A DNA stretch of 59,516 nt from Spirochaetaceae bacterium (lineage in GTDB: Bacteria; Spirochaetota; Spirochaetia; DSM-27196; SKKC01): contig RECN01000047.1 of assembly GCA_007694005.1 (NCBI GenBank), positions 1 through 59,516 on the forward strand, read 5' to 3'. Position 1 is the first letter of the stretch, and each line of letters starts with the position of its first letter. The notes beneath the pieces were generated by a model. The model ran no database searches. It saw nothing but the letters and a program-made list of their open reading frames with translations, and was not told where the DNA came from. A program made the translations under genes and the position numbers. This document shows positions 1-8,668 of this stretch, one piece after another.

Positions 1-551
1 ATCGGGAGTGGATACTCGTTATTAAGCATCCGGATAGCTCCGCTGCGAAACGTCAGCACGTTGCCATTCCGGGAACGCGTACCTTCAGGAAACACGACCG
101 GACTGACCGAATCAGTCCTCGCGAGCCGTCCGAGTCGGCGAAGTTCCGACATGCCTATATGCATGTTGTTTTTCCGGGGAACGAGCGCGTGCCGGCCCAC
201 CCGAAGCGCTGTCGAGACTCCGGGAAAACCCCACTTAAGCTCTTTTTTTGCGACAAATCTGAGCTTCAGCTCTGGCAGAGCGGCGCGGATTATCGCTATG
301 TCGGCCAGGCTCTGGTGGTTGCAGACTACAAGGTACTGCTTTTTTTCGGGTGTATCGATACCAGAGCTGAACTCGACACCGAGCCCTGTGAAGAACCGGG
401 CGAGCAGGAACAGCTGACGCGACATTCGTGCGATTCTCCGGTCTACCCACTGTGCAGACCAGTCATGACTGAACAGCAGCCGGATTTTCATCTGTGCGTC
501 CCAGTACACGAGCAATGCAAGGAGAACTATGATAAACAGTATTCCACCCAC
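1..551 (-). CDS. plsC: 1-acyl-sn-glycerol-3-phosphate acyltransferase (PlsC family), cut by the window edge
   Basis: Transfers an acyl chain to the sn-2 position of lysophosphatidic acid at the inner membrane, giving phosphatidic acid. Reading the minus strand, there is a hydrophobic N-terminal segment (about residues 3-14), then the PlsC catalytic block NHQSLAD (the NHx4D motif) and further on FPEGTRSRNG (motif III, phosphate binding). The reading frame is open to base 1, so the C-terminus lies outside the window. No ATG is available after the in-frame TGA. I chose GTG at 551, with a weak AAGGA about 11 nt upstream. The gene diverges from rpsT. The family call is firm. Substrate position and the exact start are less certain. 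Confidence 0.85.
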   Translation of the reverse strand, partial: MGGILFIIVLLALLVYWDAQMKIRLLFSHDWSAQWVDRRIARMSRQLFLLARFFTGLGVEFSSGIDTPEKKQYLVVCNHQSLADIAIIRAALPELKLRFVAKKELKWGFPGVSTALRVGRHALVPRKNNMHIGMSELRRLGRLARTDSVSPVVFPEGTRSRNGNVLTFRSGAIRMLNNEYPLP

Positions 552-640
552 GTCTTTCCACTTCCTTGTTCAAGTTGATGTACACATCAGGTTCACACAC
601 TGTATATGTATGAGGATGAAAATGCAAAATGCCTTAAGCA

Positions 641-669
641 TTGACTTGAAAGAATTTATCTGGTAGCGT
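641..669 (+). promoter_or_regulatory. putative sigma70 promoter of rpsT
   Basis: TTGACT at 641-646, a 17-nt spacer and TAGCGT at 664-669. The -35 is good and the -10 poor. It sits in the divergent plsC/rpsT gap. A strong SD (GGAGG, 713-717) lies just before the GTG of rpsT. Confidence 0.4.
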
Positions 670-726
670 TCGCTTCCGCTTAACGAATACACACGTATTT
701 GTCTGCAATTTTGGAGGATTAGAACC

Positions 727-993
727 GTGGGAAAGAGTTCGGCGCAAAAGCGCCACGATCAGAGTGAAAAGCGTCGTATCCGCAACAAAGCTGTTCGCAG
801 CAGGGTGCGTACGGGAATCAAGAACTTTCGCAGCGCCGTCGCGCAGTCAGACACCACTACCGCCGAGACGTCGTACCAGTCTGTAACCCGCCTTATGGAT
901 GCCGCTGTCTCAAAAGGCGTATACCACCGGAATACCGTTGCACGTCTGAAATCGCGTCTCTATAAGCGTCTGAGCACGATACAACAGTCATAA
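727..993 (+). CDS. rpsT: 30S ribosomal protein S20 (bS20)
   Basis: Primary 16S rRNA-binding protein of the small subunit. The 88-residue, very basic product opens with the typical S20 pattern (KSSAQKRHDQSEKRRIRNKA) and ends with AVSKGVYHRNTVARLKSRL, which is the conserved C-terminal helix. Length matches the family (about 85-90 residues). The start is GTG with a GGAGG Shine-Dalgarno 9 nt upstream. It has its own promoter region and is followed by a hairpin. bS20 is often encoded by a lone gene, as here. Confidence 0.97.
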   Translation: MGKSSAQKRHDQSEKRRIRNKAVRSRVRTGIKNFRSAVAQSDTTTAETSYQSVTRLMDAAVSKGVYHRNTVARLKSRLYKRLSTIQQS

Positions 994-999
994 TTCTGC

Positions 1000-1027
1000 C
1001 TGAGACCGACCTGCACACTGGTCTCAG
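1000..1027 (+). terminator. hairpin after rpsT, possible weak terminator
   Basis: Perfect 8-bp stem CTGAGACC (1000-1007) / GGTCTCAG (1020-1027) with a 12-nt loop, starting 7 nt after the rpsT stop. No T-run follows, so it could be a transcript-end stabiliser or a Rho-assisted stop rather than a classical intrinsic terminator. Confidence 0.4.
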
Positions 1028-1113
1028 CGTATTGTTGCGGTGCCTGGTGTGGTTCGTGGGGATGCCCGGGAACATGCCGTAACAGCAGTAGAAGTAATGA
1101 ATCTGGGGGTATC

Positions 1114-1422
1114 GTGAGCAGCCGGAACGACAAACTGACGAAGGCCGAAATCGTTGAACGAATCGCTGAAACGTCTGAATGCAGTAAGAAGGATATTCAG
1201 TGCATCGTCGATGAGTTTTTCACGCTCGTGAAAGACGCCCTCGTACAGGATCGAACCATCGAATTCCGTGGTTTTGGAACCTTCGAAATCCGCACCAGAA
1301 AAGGGCGGGAGAAAGCCCGTAATCCGAAAACGGGTGAGACGGTTGCCGTTCGTAATCACGGAGTTGTTGTGTTCAGGCCGGGAAAAGAGCTTAAACAGGC
1401 CGCCTGGCCGCTCCGCGAATAG
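1114..1422 (+). CDS. HU/IHF-family DNA-binding protein
   Basis: Small nucleoid protein that bends DNA as a dimer. The 102-residue product has the N-terminal helical pair (LTKAEIVERIAETSECSKKD) and the family signature GFGTFEIRTRKGREKARNPKTGE, with the beta-arm Pro in RNPKTG that intercalates into DNA. The N- and C-termini are a few residues longer than E. coli HU (90 aa). The start is GTG with GGGGG upstream. It lies 18 bp before lnt and may be cotranscribed. Whether it behaves as HU (non-specific) or IHF (specific) cannot be told from sequence. A sigma54 promoter elsewhere in the window could use such a bending protein. Confidence 0.93.
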   Translation: MSSRNDKLTKAEIVERIAETSECSKKDIQCIVDEFFTLVKDALVQDRTIEFRGFGTFEIRTRKGREKARNPKTGETVAVRNHGVVVFRPGKELKQAAWPLRE

Positions 1423-1440
1423 ACCGCACGGGAGCATTAT

Positions 1441-3105
1441 ATGTTGGCAGCGCGTCGCGATACCGCACCGGTCTCAGGATCGAAGTACTCGAAAAAAACC
1501 ATCCTGACCGACCTTGGTATCCTTTCGGGATCCGCCCTTGTTTTTACCGCAAGTTTTCCGAGCTTTCTCAGTGATGCGGGGTGGGGTCTGCTCGCCTACG
1601 TTGCCCTCGTCCCGGGTATACTGATCGTAAACCGGGTTTCGCTGAAGCACAGCTGGTGGTACGGCGCGTACTACGGCTTTGTGACATATCTCCTGCATAA
1701 CTACTGGCTCGGTAACTTCCATCCGCTCGCCATACTGATTGTGCCGCTGATCTATGCGGTCTACTACGCACTTCTTTTCCCTCTGCTCGCGGTCATGCAC
1801 CGGAGCTTTCCCCGTTTCGGCTATCTCGCGCAGGCGGTCGTGTGGCTCGCGTATGAGTATCTGCGGACGCTCGGGTTTCTTGGATATGCCTACGGGATAC
1901 TTGGCTACACGCAGTACCGGATACCCGCGTTTGTCCGTTTTTCCAGCGTTACCGGCATCTGGGGCGTATCGTTCATCGTCGTCCTGCCTTCAATGCTGAT
2001 CGCCGCCGTGCTGACGCGGCATGCGGCTGGGTCTCCCGCAGCGCTGTCGTCTGGCCTCAGGCGTCTGTACGGGTCTGCGAAATACTATGCCGTTGACGCA
2101 GCCCTTTACGCAGTCCTCGTTTCAGCCGTTCTGATCACGGGCGGTATCTTCCTTCGTACTGACTACAGCGAGTCCCGTATGTGGCGCGTTGCCCTTGTGC
2201 AGCAGGATGTCGATCCGCATCAGGGCGGAATTACGGCGTATCGCGAGAGTCTTGACCGGTCCATGCGCCAGAGCAATATGGCGCTTGCGACAGACCCGTC
2301 CATCGATGCAGTCATATGGTCGGAGACGAGCTTCGTTCCGCCTATCACCTACCATCTGCAGTTCAGACCGAATCCGGAAACGTTTCAACTCGTGCGTCGT
2401 ATACAGGATTACATGGCTCGTCAGACGGTACCGTTCATTATCGGTAACTCGGATGCGGTACGGGTTCGTGGTGGCGACGGTGTTGTCCGTCGGGTGGATT
2501 ACAACGCCGCCGTGCTGTTTGAGCAAGGGCGGATCGTCGAAACCTACCGAAAGATCCATCTTGTTCCGTTCACCGAGCATTTTCCGTTTCAGCGGAGCCT
2601 TCCCTGGGTGTATAATTTACTTCTGGAGTTTGACACGAACTTCTGGGGTGAAGGCAAAGAGTACACGGTATTCGAGACATCCGATGGCGTTCGATTCTCA
2701 ACACCGATCTGTTTTGAAGACACCTTCGGGTATCTGTCTCGTGGATTCGTGAGGGAAGGTGCTGATGTGCTCGTCAATCTGACGAATGATCGCTGGGCGG
2801 AGTCGGTCCCTGCAGCCATGCAGCATATGGCTATGGGGGTCTTCAGGTCCGGCGAGAACCGGCGCACCACCGTGCGCGGAACCAACGGCGGTATGACCGC
2901 GGTGATCAGCCCGAACGGTGTGATAACCGAGATGCTCGAGCCTCTGATAGAGGGTCACCTTATCGCGGATGCACCGGTGTACAATGGATCGACAACGATT
3001 TACACTCGCTTTGGTGACTGGGCCGCATATCTGTTTGTTTTTGCGGCGCTTATTCTGTCCGGTCTTGGCGTTGGCCGCATATTCAGGGCAGGACGAGCCG
3101 AATAG
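1441..3105 (+). CDS. lnt: apolipoprotein N-acyltransferase (first of two)
   Basis: Adds the third acyl chain to the N-terminal cysteine of lipoproteins in the inner membrane. The 554-residue protein has several N-terminal transmembrane helices (about residues 25-230), then a nitrilase-like CN-hydrolase domain with the catalytic triad visible: E295 in WSETS, K371 in YRKIHLVPF and C424 in ICFED. A final membrane helix follows (about 525-545). Start ATG with GGGAG 6 nt upstream. It is the first gene of a run with the response regulator, TPR protein and bactofilin. A second, diverged lnt lies at 7076-8668. Both keep all three catalytic residues. Confidence 0.93.
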   Translation: MLAARRDTAPVSGSKYSKKTILTDLGILSGSALVFTASFPSFLSDAGWGLLAYVALVPGILIVNRVSLKHSWWYGAYYGFVTYLLHNYWLGNFHPLAILIVPLIYAVYYALLFPLLAVMHRSFPRFGYLAQAVVWLAYEYLRTLGFLGYAYGILGYTQYRIPAFVRFSSVTGIWGVSFIVVLPSMLIAAVLTRHAAGSPAALSSGLRRLYGSAKYYAVDAALYAVLVSAVLITGGIFLRTDYSESRMWRVALVQQDVDPHQGGITAYRESLDRSMRQSNMALATDPSIDAVIWSETSFVPPITYHLQFRPNPETFQLVRRIQDYMARQTVPFIIGNSDAVRVRGGDGVVRRVDYNAAVLFEQGRIVETYRKIHLVPFTEHFPFQRSLPWVYNLLLEFDTNFWGEGKEYTVFETSDGVRFSTPICFEDTFGYLSRGFVREGADVLVNLTNDRWAESVPAAMQHMAMGVFRSGENRRTTVRGTNGGMTAVISPNGVITEMLEPLIEGHLIADAPVYNGSTTIYTRFGDWAAYLFVFAALILSGLGVGRIFRAGRAE

Positions 3106-3133
3106 AACTTACTCGCAGCTGGTGGAGAAACGT

Positions 3134-3877
3134 ATGGATAAGCGCGAACGTATTCTGATAGTAGACGATGAGCAGATCAATCTCGAGTTTTTCGAGGTGA
3201 TGTTGTCCAAACTTGGCTTCACCGTTGATACCGCTGTGGACGGCGAAGAGGCGCTTGACCGCGTACTCGATCTGAAACCGGATCTTATCATACTCGACAA
3301 CATCATGCCGGGAATGACCGGATGGGAAGTAACCAGAGCGTTAAAGCAGGCGCCCGAGTACGAGGCGGTCAGAGACACGCCTGTGGTCATGTTCTCGGCC
3401 ATGGACGATGTACAGGACAAGATTGAGGGATTCGAACTCGGTGTTGAAGACTACATTACCAAGCCTTTCAACTTCTCGGAAGTTCTTGCACGTATCAAGG
3501 CTGTGCTTCGTCATCGGGATATGTCGGAAGAGGTTCGAAAGCGCGAACACCGCCTCAAGCTCGTAGAAAGTCTCAACGAAGCGCTTTTGAAGTTTGCGGT
3601 GAGTGTCTCTGAACGGCTTTCGCTCATACATTCTCAGGCCGAAGCGGTCGATACCGAAGAAGCCGATCAGGTGCGAAGCTTTCTTGATGCCGTTCTCGCG
3701 GAGACAACCGGTACACAGGAAGAACTGGTAGATCTTCGACGGAGAACGGACAACCTTAAAGAAGAGCAGGATACGATCAAGAATCTTGAAACGACCGTCG
3801 ATCAGGTGGAACAACGGTATCGGGGTCGTTTTGAGGGGATCTCGTCGGAAAACGCCAGTAATGAGAGTACGGTATGA
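3134..3877 (+). CDS. response regulator receiver protein with coiled-coil output region
   Basis: Two-component signalling protein of 247 residues. Residues 5-125 are a CheY-like receiver with acidic pocket D11/D12, phospho-acceptor D55 (ILDNIMPG), S88 and K110 (ITKPF). The rest (about 130-247) is helical, rich in charged heptads (VDLRRRTDNLKEEQDTIKNLETTVDQVEQRY) and carries no recognisable DNA-binding, GGDEF or HD domain. Start ATG with GGTGGAG upstream. Its stop overlaps the ATG of the TPR gene (ATGA), so the two are translationally coupled. No kinase is nearby. With the bactofilin two genes on, a role in cell-surface or cytoskeletal signalling is possible but not shown. Confidence 0.88.
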   Translation: MDKRERILIVDDEQINLEFFEVMLSKLGFTVDTAVDGEEALDRVLDLKPDLIILDNIMPGMTGWEVTRALKQAPEYEAVRDTPVVMFSAMDDVQDKIEGFELGVEDYITKPFNFSEVLARIKAVLRHRDMSEEVRKREHRLKLVESLNEALLKFAVSVSERLSLIHSQAEAVDTEEADQVRSFLDAVLAETTGTQEELVDLRRRTDNLKEEQDTIKNLETTVDQVEQRYRGRFEGISSENASNESTV

Positions 3878-4095
3878 TCACGGAAACGAAGCAGAAAGTC
3901 CTTGAGCTCTTTCATCAGGGTAGAAACCACTATAAATTAATGGATTTCGACAAGGCGATCACGTGTTTTGATGAAGCACTTGAGCTTGATCCGGAGGACG
4001 GCCCCTCACAGGTCTATCTTGAACGATGCCGCCACTATCTCGAGACTCCTCCCGAACCTGACTGGGACGGGGTGTTCGTCATGCAAACCAAGTAA
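3874..4095 (+). CDS. small TPR protein
   Basis: A 73-residue protein made of about two tetratricopeptide helix pairs (LFHQGRNHYKLMDFDKAITCFDEALELDPED). It ends in PPEPDWDGVFVMQTK, a tail I associate with the C-termini of TPR-bearing adenylate/guanylate cyclase-type proteins in spirochaetes. Here it is free-standing. The ATG overlaps the stop of the response regulator gene by 4 nt (ATGA), which suggests the two products work together, for instance TPR docking to the regulator's helical output region. That is inference. Confidence 0.75.
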   Translation: MITETKQKVLELFHQGRNHYKLMDFDKAITCFDEALELDPEDGPSQVYLERCRHYLETPPEPDWDGVFVMQTK

Positions 4096-4111
4096 ACAGG
4101 GGTCATCTGAC

Positions 4112-4537
4112 ATGGCACGAAGTACGCAGAACAAAGTACCTAAGACGTCAACGCGTCTTGGAGTCAGCACGCAGCTGTCCGGGAAACTGCGTTTCAAGGA
4201 TTCATTGAGAGTCAGCGGTAGTTTCGAAGGTGAGATCGATTCCGAGGGGTTTCTGTACGTCGATGCGGGCGCCGTGGTCAAAGCCGATATTCGGGCCCGA
4301 TCGGTTGTCCTCGGAGGTACGGTGCGCGGTAACGTGCACGCATCGGAACGCGTGGAGTTGCTGCCATCGGCCCGTATGTACGGTAACGTCAGGGCCGCAC
4401 GGGTCCGTATTGGCGAAGGGGTCGTGTTCGAAGGGCAGTGCGAGATGATACGGAACGCTTCAACGGTCGATGTGTTTGCCGTTCCGGCAAACCAGCTCCG
4501 AAAAAGCGTTCAGGACATTTACGAGTCAGAACTATAG
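4112..4537 (+). CDS. bactofilin (polymer-forming cytoskeletal protein)
   Basis: Bactofilins polymerise without nucleotide into filaments and often position cell-wall enzymes. The 141-residue product has a short disordered basic N-terminus, then a right-handed beta-helix core with repeating hydrophobic/Gly turns (SGKLRFKDSLRVSGSFEGEI, ... GAVVKADIRARSVVLGGTVRGNVHASERVELLPSARMYGNV ...), typical of the DUF583/CcmA family. Start ATG with GGGG 8-9 nt upstream, 16 bp after the TPR gene. It ends the lnt-regulator-TPR-bactofilin run. Spirochaete bactofilins are implicated in cell shape. Confidence 0.9.
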   Translation: MARSTQNKVPKTSTRLGVSTQLSGKLRFKDSLRVSGSFEGEIDSEGFLYVDAGAVVKADIRARSVVLGGTVRGNVHASERVELLPSARMYGNVRAARVRIGEGVVFEGQCEMIRNASTVDVFAVPANQLRKSVQDIYESEL

Positions 4538-4843
4538 TCGGATGCGCTTGTCTGCGGCTGTGTTTCCTCGCGGTTGACAGCCGCATGGTGAGCGTCTATA
4601 GTCAGATACCGGTCTGGATGCGCGGAATCTCGATACGGACATCCCAGCAATCCAGATTATTCAGTTCAAGTTGAAACTGTTGTGTGCATCTCACTGGTGA
4701 CCTGTGCACGACGCAAGCGTACAAACACATACTGTGTATTACCCAAAACCTGACAATAGAACGTACAGTAAACCAAAAGCTAATTCACAGCGCTCATTGT
4801 GGCAGCCCGACGCGAGCAGGCAAACCACCGCGGAGATTTTTTC
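4538..4843. other. 306-bp gap before rho: promoter and long leader
   Basis: Apart from a strong promoter (next entry) I see no gene here. The transcribed part would be a leader of about 235 nt that is AC-rich and poor in G near its 3' end (4690-4795), a composition that suits Rho-dependent autoregulation of rho, as known in other bacteria. There is no obvious hairpin-plus-T-run attenuator. Confidence 0.5.
4574..4602 (+). promoter_or_regulatory. sigma70 promoter of rho
   Basis: TTGACA at 4574-4579 (perfect), 17-nt spacer, TATAGT at 4597-4602 (5/6). This is one of the best sigma70 matches in the window. Transcription would start near 4609, leaving a long leader before the rho ATG at 4844. Confidence 0.7.
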
Positions 4844-6685
4844 ATGGCAATAATTCGAAAGAAGCGATCCCAGGATTCCTCAGAAACCGGATCCGACGAC
4901 ACGCAACTGGAGTTCGGCTCAACTGAGAAGACACAGCAGACCGAGACCCCGGATAGCAGCGGGGACGTGCGAGCCGCATCGGCTCAATCGACCGAAAGTG
5001 ATGCGGATGGATCACAGGGCAGCGAATCTGCTCCCAAAAAGAAAAGGGTAAAGGCTTCGTCGCCTCCGAACACAGAGACAAACACCGACACGAATACCGA
5101 ACGGGCATCTTCGAGCAGTGATACGTCCGAGAAACCGTCCGATGCTTCGTCCGGAAACGACTGGCGTTCCGGAAACAACAGCTCGTCGAACTCGAGTTCG
5201 AACTCGAACTCGGATGATTCGAACAACGGATCGCGACGCTCTGGTAAGCGCAGCAACAACAAGCGGCGATCCGGCCGGAGCAGTAATGACGGGGGGCGAC
5301 CAAATCAGCGAAGTCCCCGTGGAGGAAACGAGGACAAGGGGCGCAGCGAGAGCACACTTGCTTCAGCAGGTGATTATCGGGCACTCGCCGGGAGCGAAAC
5401 GAACGACGGGAAAGCACTCTCGATTAACGACCTGATCTGGATGAACCTTCGGGATCTTCGGGAGTTTGGTACGACCTTCGGTATGGCACACGACGATCTC
5501 GTGGCAATGAAAAAACAGGAAGTAATTTTCGACATCCTGAAAGCCCATACCGAGCGAAACGGTACCATATACGCCTACGGTTCACTTGAAATCCTCCCCG
5601 ATGGCTACGGCTTCCTGCGCAGTCCCCAGAACTCGTATCTTTCCGGACCCGACGATATTTACATTTCTCCGTCGCAGATCCGGCTTTTTAATCTCAAGAC
5701 AGGTGATACGGTCTACGGTCAGATTCGTCCGCCGAAAGAAGGCGAACGATTCTTTGCGATGCTACGCGTGGAGACCGTTAACTTCGATGCACCGTCGGTT
5801 GCTCAGAACCGGATACCGTTCGACAACCTTACACCGCTGTATCCTGATCAGCGCCTGAACATGGAAACTGAAAGCCTGGATCCGGCGACCCGCATGATCA
5901 ATCTCTTCTGCCCCATCGGAAAAGGTCAGCGCGGACTCATCGTCAGTCCTCCGCGGACAGGTAAGACGGTTCTGCTTCAGAAGATTGCGAACTCCATAAC
6001 CACCAATCATCCCGAAGTCTACATGATTGTCCTGCTTATCGATGAGCGTCCGGAAGAAGTCACGGATATGCAGCGCAACGTAAACGCCGAGGTCATTGCG
6101 TCAACCTTCGACGAACAGGCGACCCGTCACGTACAGGTTGCCGAGATGGTTCTTGAGAAAGCGCGACGCCTCGTAGAGCACGGCAAGGACGTGGTCATCC
6201 TTCTTGACTCCATTACGCGTCTTGCGCGTGCGTACAACCAGACCGTTCCTACGAGTGGAAAGATTCTTTCCGGTGGTGTGGACTCCAACGCGCTTCACCG
6301 ACCGAAGCGGTTCTTCGGTGCCGCACGCAATATCGAAGACGGGGGAAGTCTTACCGTCGTTGCGACAGCCCTGATCGAGACGGGAAGCCGAATGGACGAG
6401 GTCATATTCGAAGAGTTCAAGGGTACCGGTAACATGGAAATCAACCTTGATCGCAGGCTTTCAGACCGCCGGCTGTTCCCCGCCATCAATATAAAGCGCT
6501 CCGGCACGCGTCGCGAGGATCTGCTGCTCACGGAGGAGGAACTCAATAAAATGTGGGTGCTCCGGAAGGTTATCAATCCCATGGATGATGTTGAAGTCAT
6601 CGAGCTGCTTATTGACAGAATGCGTAAGACTAAGAACAATGAAGCCTTCCTGAGATCTATGAACACTTCGTCGGTATCCGAGTAG
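4844..6685 (+). CDS. rho: transcription termination factor Rho with long disordered N-terminal region
   Basis: Hexameric RNA-dependent ATPase that ends transcription. It has 613 residues against about 420 in E. coli. The excess is an N-terminal low-complexity region (about residues 1-185) rich in Ser, Asn, Asp, Lys and Arg ([19 protein letters not shown] and similar). Then come the Rho N-terminal helical domain ([17 protein letters not shown]), the cold-shock-like RNA site with GYGFLR, and the RecA-like motor with Walker A PPRTGKT (K374), Walker B VVILLDS, and the R/Q-loop region. Start ATG at 4844 with GGAG 8 nt upstream. A GTG at 4799 would add 15 residues but has no SD. Similar insertions occur in Rho of Actinobacteria and Bacteroidetes. 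Confidence 0.96.
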   Translation: MAIIRKKRSQDSSETGSDDTQLEFGSTEKTQQTETPDSSGDVRAASAQSTESDADGSQGSESAPKKKRVKASSPPNTETNTDTNTERASSSSDTSEKPSDASSGNDWRSGNNSSSNSSSNSNSDDSNNGSRRSGKRSNNKRRSGRSSNDGGRPNQRSPRGGNEDKGRSESTLASAGDYRALAGSETNDGKALSINDLIWMNLRDLREFGTTFGMAHDDLVAMKKQEVIFDILKAHTERNGTIYAYGSLEILPDGYGFLRSPQNSYLSGPDDIYISPSQIRLFNLKTGDTVYGQIRPPKEGERFFAMLRVETVNFDAPSVAQNRIPFDNLTPLYPDQRLNMETESLDPATRMINLFCPIGKGQRGLIVSPPRTGKTVLLQKIANSITTNHPEVYMIVLLIDERPEEVTDMQRNVNAEVIASTFDEQATRHVQVAEMVLEKARRLVEHGKDVVILLDSITRLARAYNQTVPTSGKILSGGVDSNALHRPKRFFGAARNIEDGGSLTVVATALIETGSRMDEVIFEEFKGTGNMEINLDRRLSDRRLFPAINIKRSGTRREDLLLTEEELNKMWVLRKVINPMDDVEVIELLIDRMRKTKNNEAFLRSMNTSSVSE

Positions 6686-6772
6686 GGCGGAAACCGGATA
6701 GATTCGCTGGGGCCTTTCGGCTACGATACGCTCTGGCGCTTTAGTCAGGCAGGAAAAGGAGATCACGTTTTT

Positions 6773-7021
6773 ATGAAGAAGGATATACATCCAAATTATC
6801 GTCCCGTGGTATTCAAGGACAGTGCATCGGGAACGACGTTTCTTACACGGTCCACCGTTGAAACGTCAGCGACCATCGTGTACGAGGACGGTAAAGAATA
6901 TCCCATGTTCGAGGTTGAAATCTCGAGCGCCTCACATCCGTTTTATACGGGCAAACAGCAGCTGGTGGACACCACCGGTCGCGTCGAGCGGTTCAAGAGA
7001 CGATACAACATCAAGAACTGA
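6773..7021 (+). CDS. rpmE: 50S ribosomal protein L31, zinc-free type B
   Basis: bL31 bridges the two ribosomal subunits. The 82-residue product starts [16 protein letters not shown] and contains no cysteine, so it is the C-minus (type B, YkgM-like) form that needs no zinc. In many bacteria this form is switched on under zinc limitation beside a zinc-binding paralogue. Only this copy is in the window. Start ATG with AGGAGAT 5-8 nt upstream. It lies 87 bp after rho and is followed by an intrinsic terminator, so it may share the rho transcript. Confidence 0.95.
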   Translation: MKKDIHPNYRPVVFKDSASGTTFLTRSTVETSATIVYEDGKEYPMFEVEISSASHPFYTGKQQLVDTTGRVERFKRRYNIKN

Positions 7022-7040
7022 TAGCGACGAGCGTTTATCG

Positions 7041-7074
7041 AAGGCGATGGTTACCACACCATCGCCTTTTTTTT
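7041..7074 (+). terminator. intrinsic terminator after rpmE
   Basis: Stem AAGGCGATGG (7041-7050) / CCATCGCCTT (7059-7068), 8-nt loop, overlapping a run of eight T (7067-7074). It ends plus-strand transcription right where the minus-strand lnt stops (7076). Confidence 0.9.
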
Positions 7075-7075
7075 G

Positions 7076-8668
7076 CTATTCGACAGTCTCGGGCCGACGA
7101 CAGGTCTGTATCAGGGCCACCGCGGTGAGCAGAAGCATGAGCACCGCGAAGCTGTCCCCGATGGTTGAGTACACGGTCAGGCTCTGCTCCCTGAAGATCT
7201 CGATCTCCGCGTACAGAACGCCCTCCTCGAACATCGGAAGCGACTCCTGTAGTCTGCCGTGACGGTCAATAACAGACGTGAGGCCTGCATTGGTCGAGCG
7301 TACCATAGGCAGGCGCGTCTCTATGCTTCGGAAGCGGGCTGCCGTAAAGTGCTGGGTCTGGGCCGAGTCCGTTTCCGACCAGGCATTGTTTGTCAGGTTG
7401 ACGAGGACCTCTGCTCCGGCGCGGTGAAAGTCCCGGACTACTCCGGCAAAAGCGTCTTCAAAACAGATCGGGGCGGCGGCGAAGACCGGGCCGTCCATAG
7501 CGGATAGTTCGAAGATCGTAATCTCATTACCCGGCTCCCATACCGCCTGTATGCCTACAATATCGAGATAGAATCGCCGCATGGCCTGCCACTCCCAGAA
7601 TGGTACGCTTTCGGCAAAGGGCACGAGCTGACGCTTTCCGTAGACTCCGGATATCTCACCGTCGGGTTGGATCAGAAGGGCGGCGTTCCACGCTGCACCA
7701 CCGGCGCCACCGTGCTGGTAGGGAGAACCGGTCAGAAGCGGTACCGGTGAGGCTCTGAGAAAATCGCGAAATGATCGCCCTCGCGGAACCTGCTCATACC
7801 AGCCGTCCGCGTATGAGGCGTAGGGTACCCTTAGTGACGTTTCGCTCCAGACCAGAAGATCGGCATCGTGACGACTCAGCGCGTCTTCAGAAAGCCGAAT
7901 CAGCGTTTCGAGAGTCTCTTCCTCGTTCCCGAATGCCCAGGAGTCCGTGTTCTGCTGCACCAGAAGCACACGGAGGTGGGTGTCTGCCTCTCTGTCATCA
8001 GCCAGGCGATAAACACCATAGGAGGCAATACCGGCGAGCAGAAGAAGCGCGAAAACGCCGTGTGCGATCATACGGGAGGGCCCCATCGATCGCGGGTACG
8101 GACCGGAGATTCTATCGCGCGCGCGCGGGTAGCCCGAGAGCACAAGGCTCAGTTCGCCAATCAGCGCCTGCAGATACACCGCCATGAAGGTCAGTCCGTA
8201 CACGCCGGTGACATCTGCGATCTGAGTAAATGCCGATAGCCCGGCGAAGGGGTACGCAGCGAGTCCCCAGGGGTATCCCAGGTAACCGATGCTTTTCAGA
8301 AACTCGTAGGCCGTCCATACGACGGCGAACAGGGCAGGCCGAAGGTTTGCGTCAAAGCGACTCACCGCGTACAGAGCGACCGCAAGAAGGCCGTTATAGC
8401 CGATGTAGCCCAGAATAGGACCTCCCAGGGTCCACGCGCTGAACTCACCGAAGTTCGCAAGCCAGAAGTTCCCCAGTGCGGTCGATACCGCACCGAATAC
8501 CATGCCGGCGTATACAGCGCTGCGTCTGTCCCGGGCGAACACGAATGCGAGGTACAATGGACTCAGCGACACAAGTCCAAGGAGGGGACTTCCAAAATGG
8601 AAGACTTCGTTCGGGAGGGCGAGAGGAAAAAACAGACCTGAAGTGAGTGCAAGGAAGATGGCTTTCAT
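7076..8668 (-). CDS. lnt: apolipoprotein N-acyltransferase (second copy)
   Basis: A second 530-residue Lnt-type protein: N-terminal membrane helices (about 1-200), then a CN-hydrolase domain with E276 (VWSETS), K345 (YGKRQLVPF) and C402 (ICFED), and a final hydrophobic helix near the C-terminus. All catalytic residues are present, so it should be active. I chose ATG at 8668, giving MKAIFLALTSGLFFPL, because GGAG lies 9 nt upstream. The frame stays open further back without a good SD. It stands alone between the rpmE terminator and a divergent GHMP-kinase gene. Possible roles are a different acyl donor or lipoprotein subset, or the related nitrilase-type acylation of another substrate. Confidence 0.88.
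   Translation of the reverse strand: MKAIFLALTSGLFFPLALPNEVFHFGSPLLGLVSLSPLYLAFVFARDRRSAVYAGMVFGAVSTALGNFWLANFGEFSAWTLGGPILGYIGYNGLLAVALYAVSRFDANLRPALFAVVWTAYEFLKSIGYLGYPWGLAAYPFAGLSAFTQIADVTGVYGLTFMAVYLQALIGELSLVLSGYPRARDRISGPYPRSMGPSRMIAHGVFALLLLAGIASYGVYRLADDREADTHLRVLLVQQNTDSWAFGNEEETLETLIRLSEDALSRHDADLLVWSETSLRVPYASYADGWYEQVPRGRSFRDFLRASPVPLLTGSPYQHGGAGGAAWNAALLIQPDGEISGVYGKRQLVPFAESVPFWEWQAMRRFYLDIVGIQAVWEPGNEITIFELSAMDGPVFAAAPICFEDAFAGVVRDFHRAGAEVLVNLTNNAWSETDSAQTQHFTAARFRSIETRLPMVRSTNAGLTSVIDRHGRLQESLPMFEEGVLYAEIEIFREQSLTVYSTIGDSFAVLMLLLTAVALIQTCRRPETVE

Noticed and set aside
5118-5435. Open frames in both strands over the rho N-terminus (Ser/Arg/Thr-rich)
   Set aside because: They are by-products of the low-complexity coding sequence of rho, with no start signals of their own.
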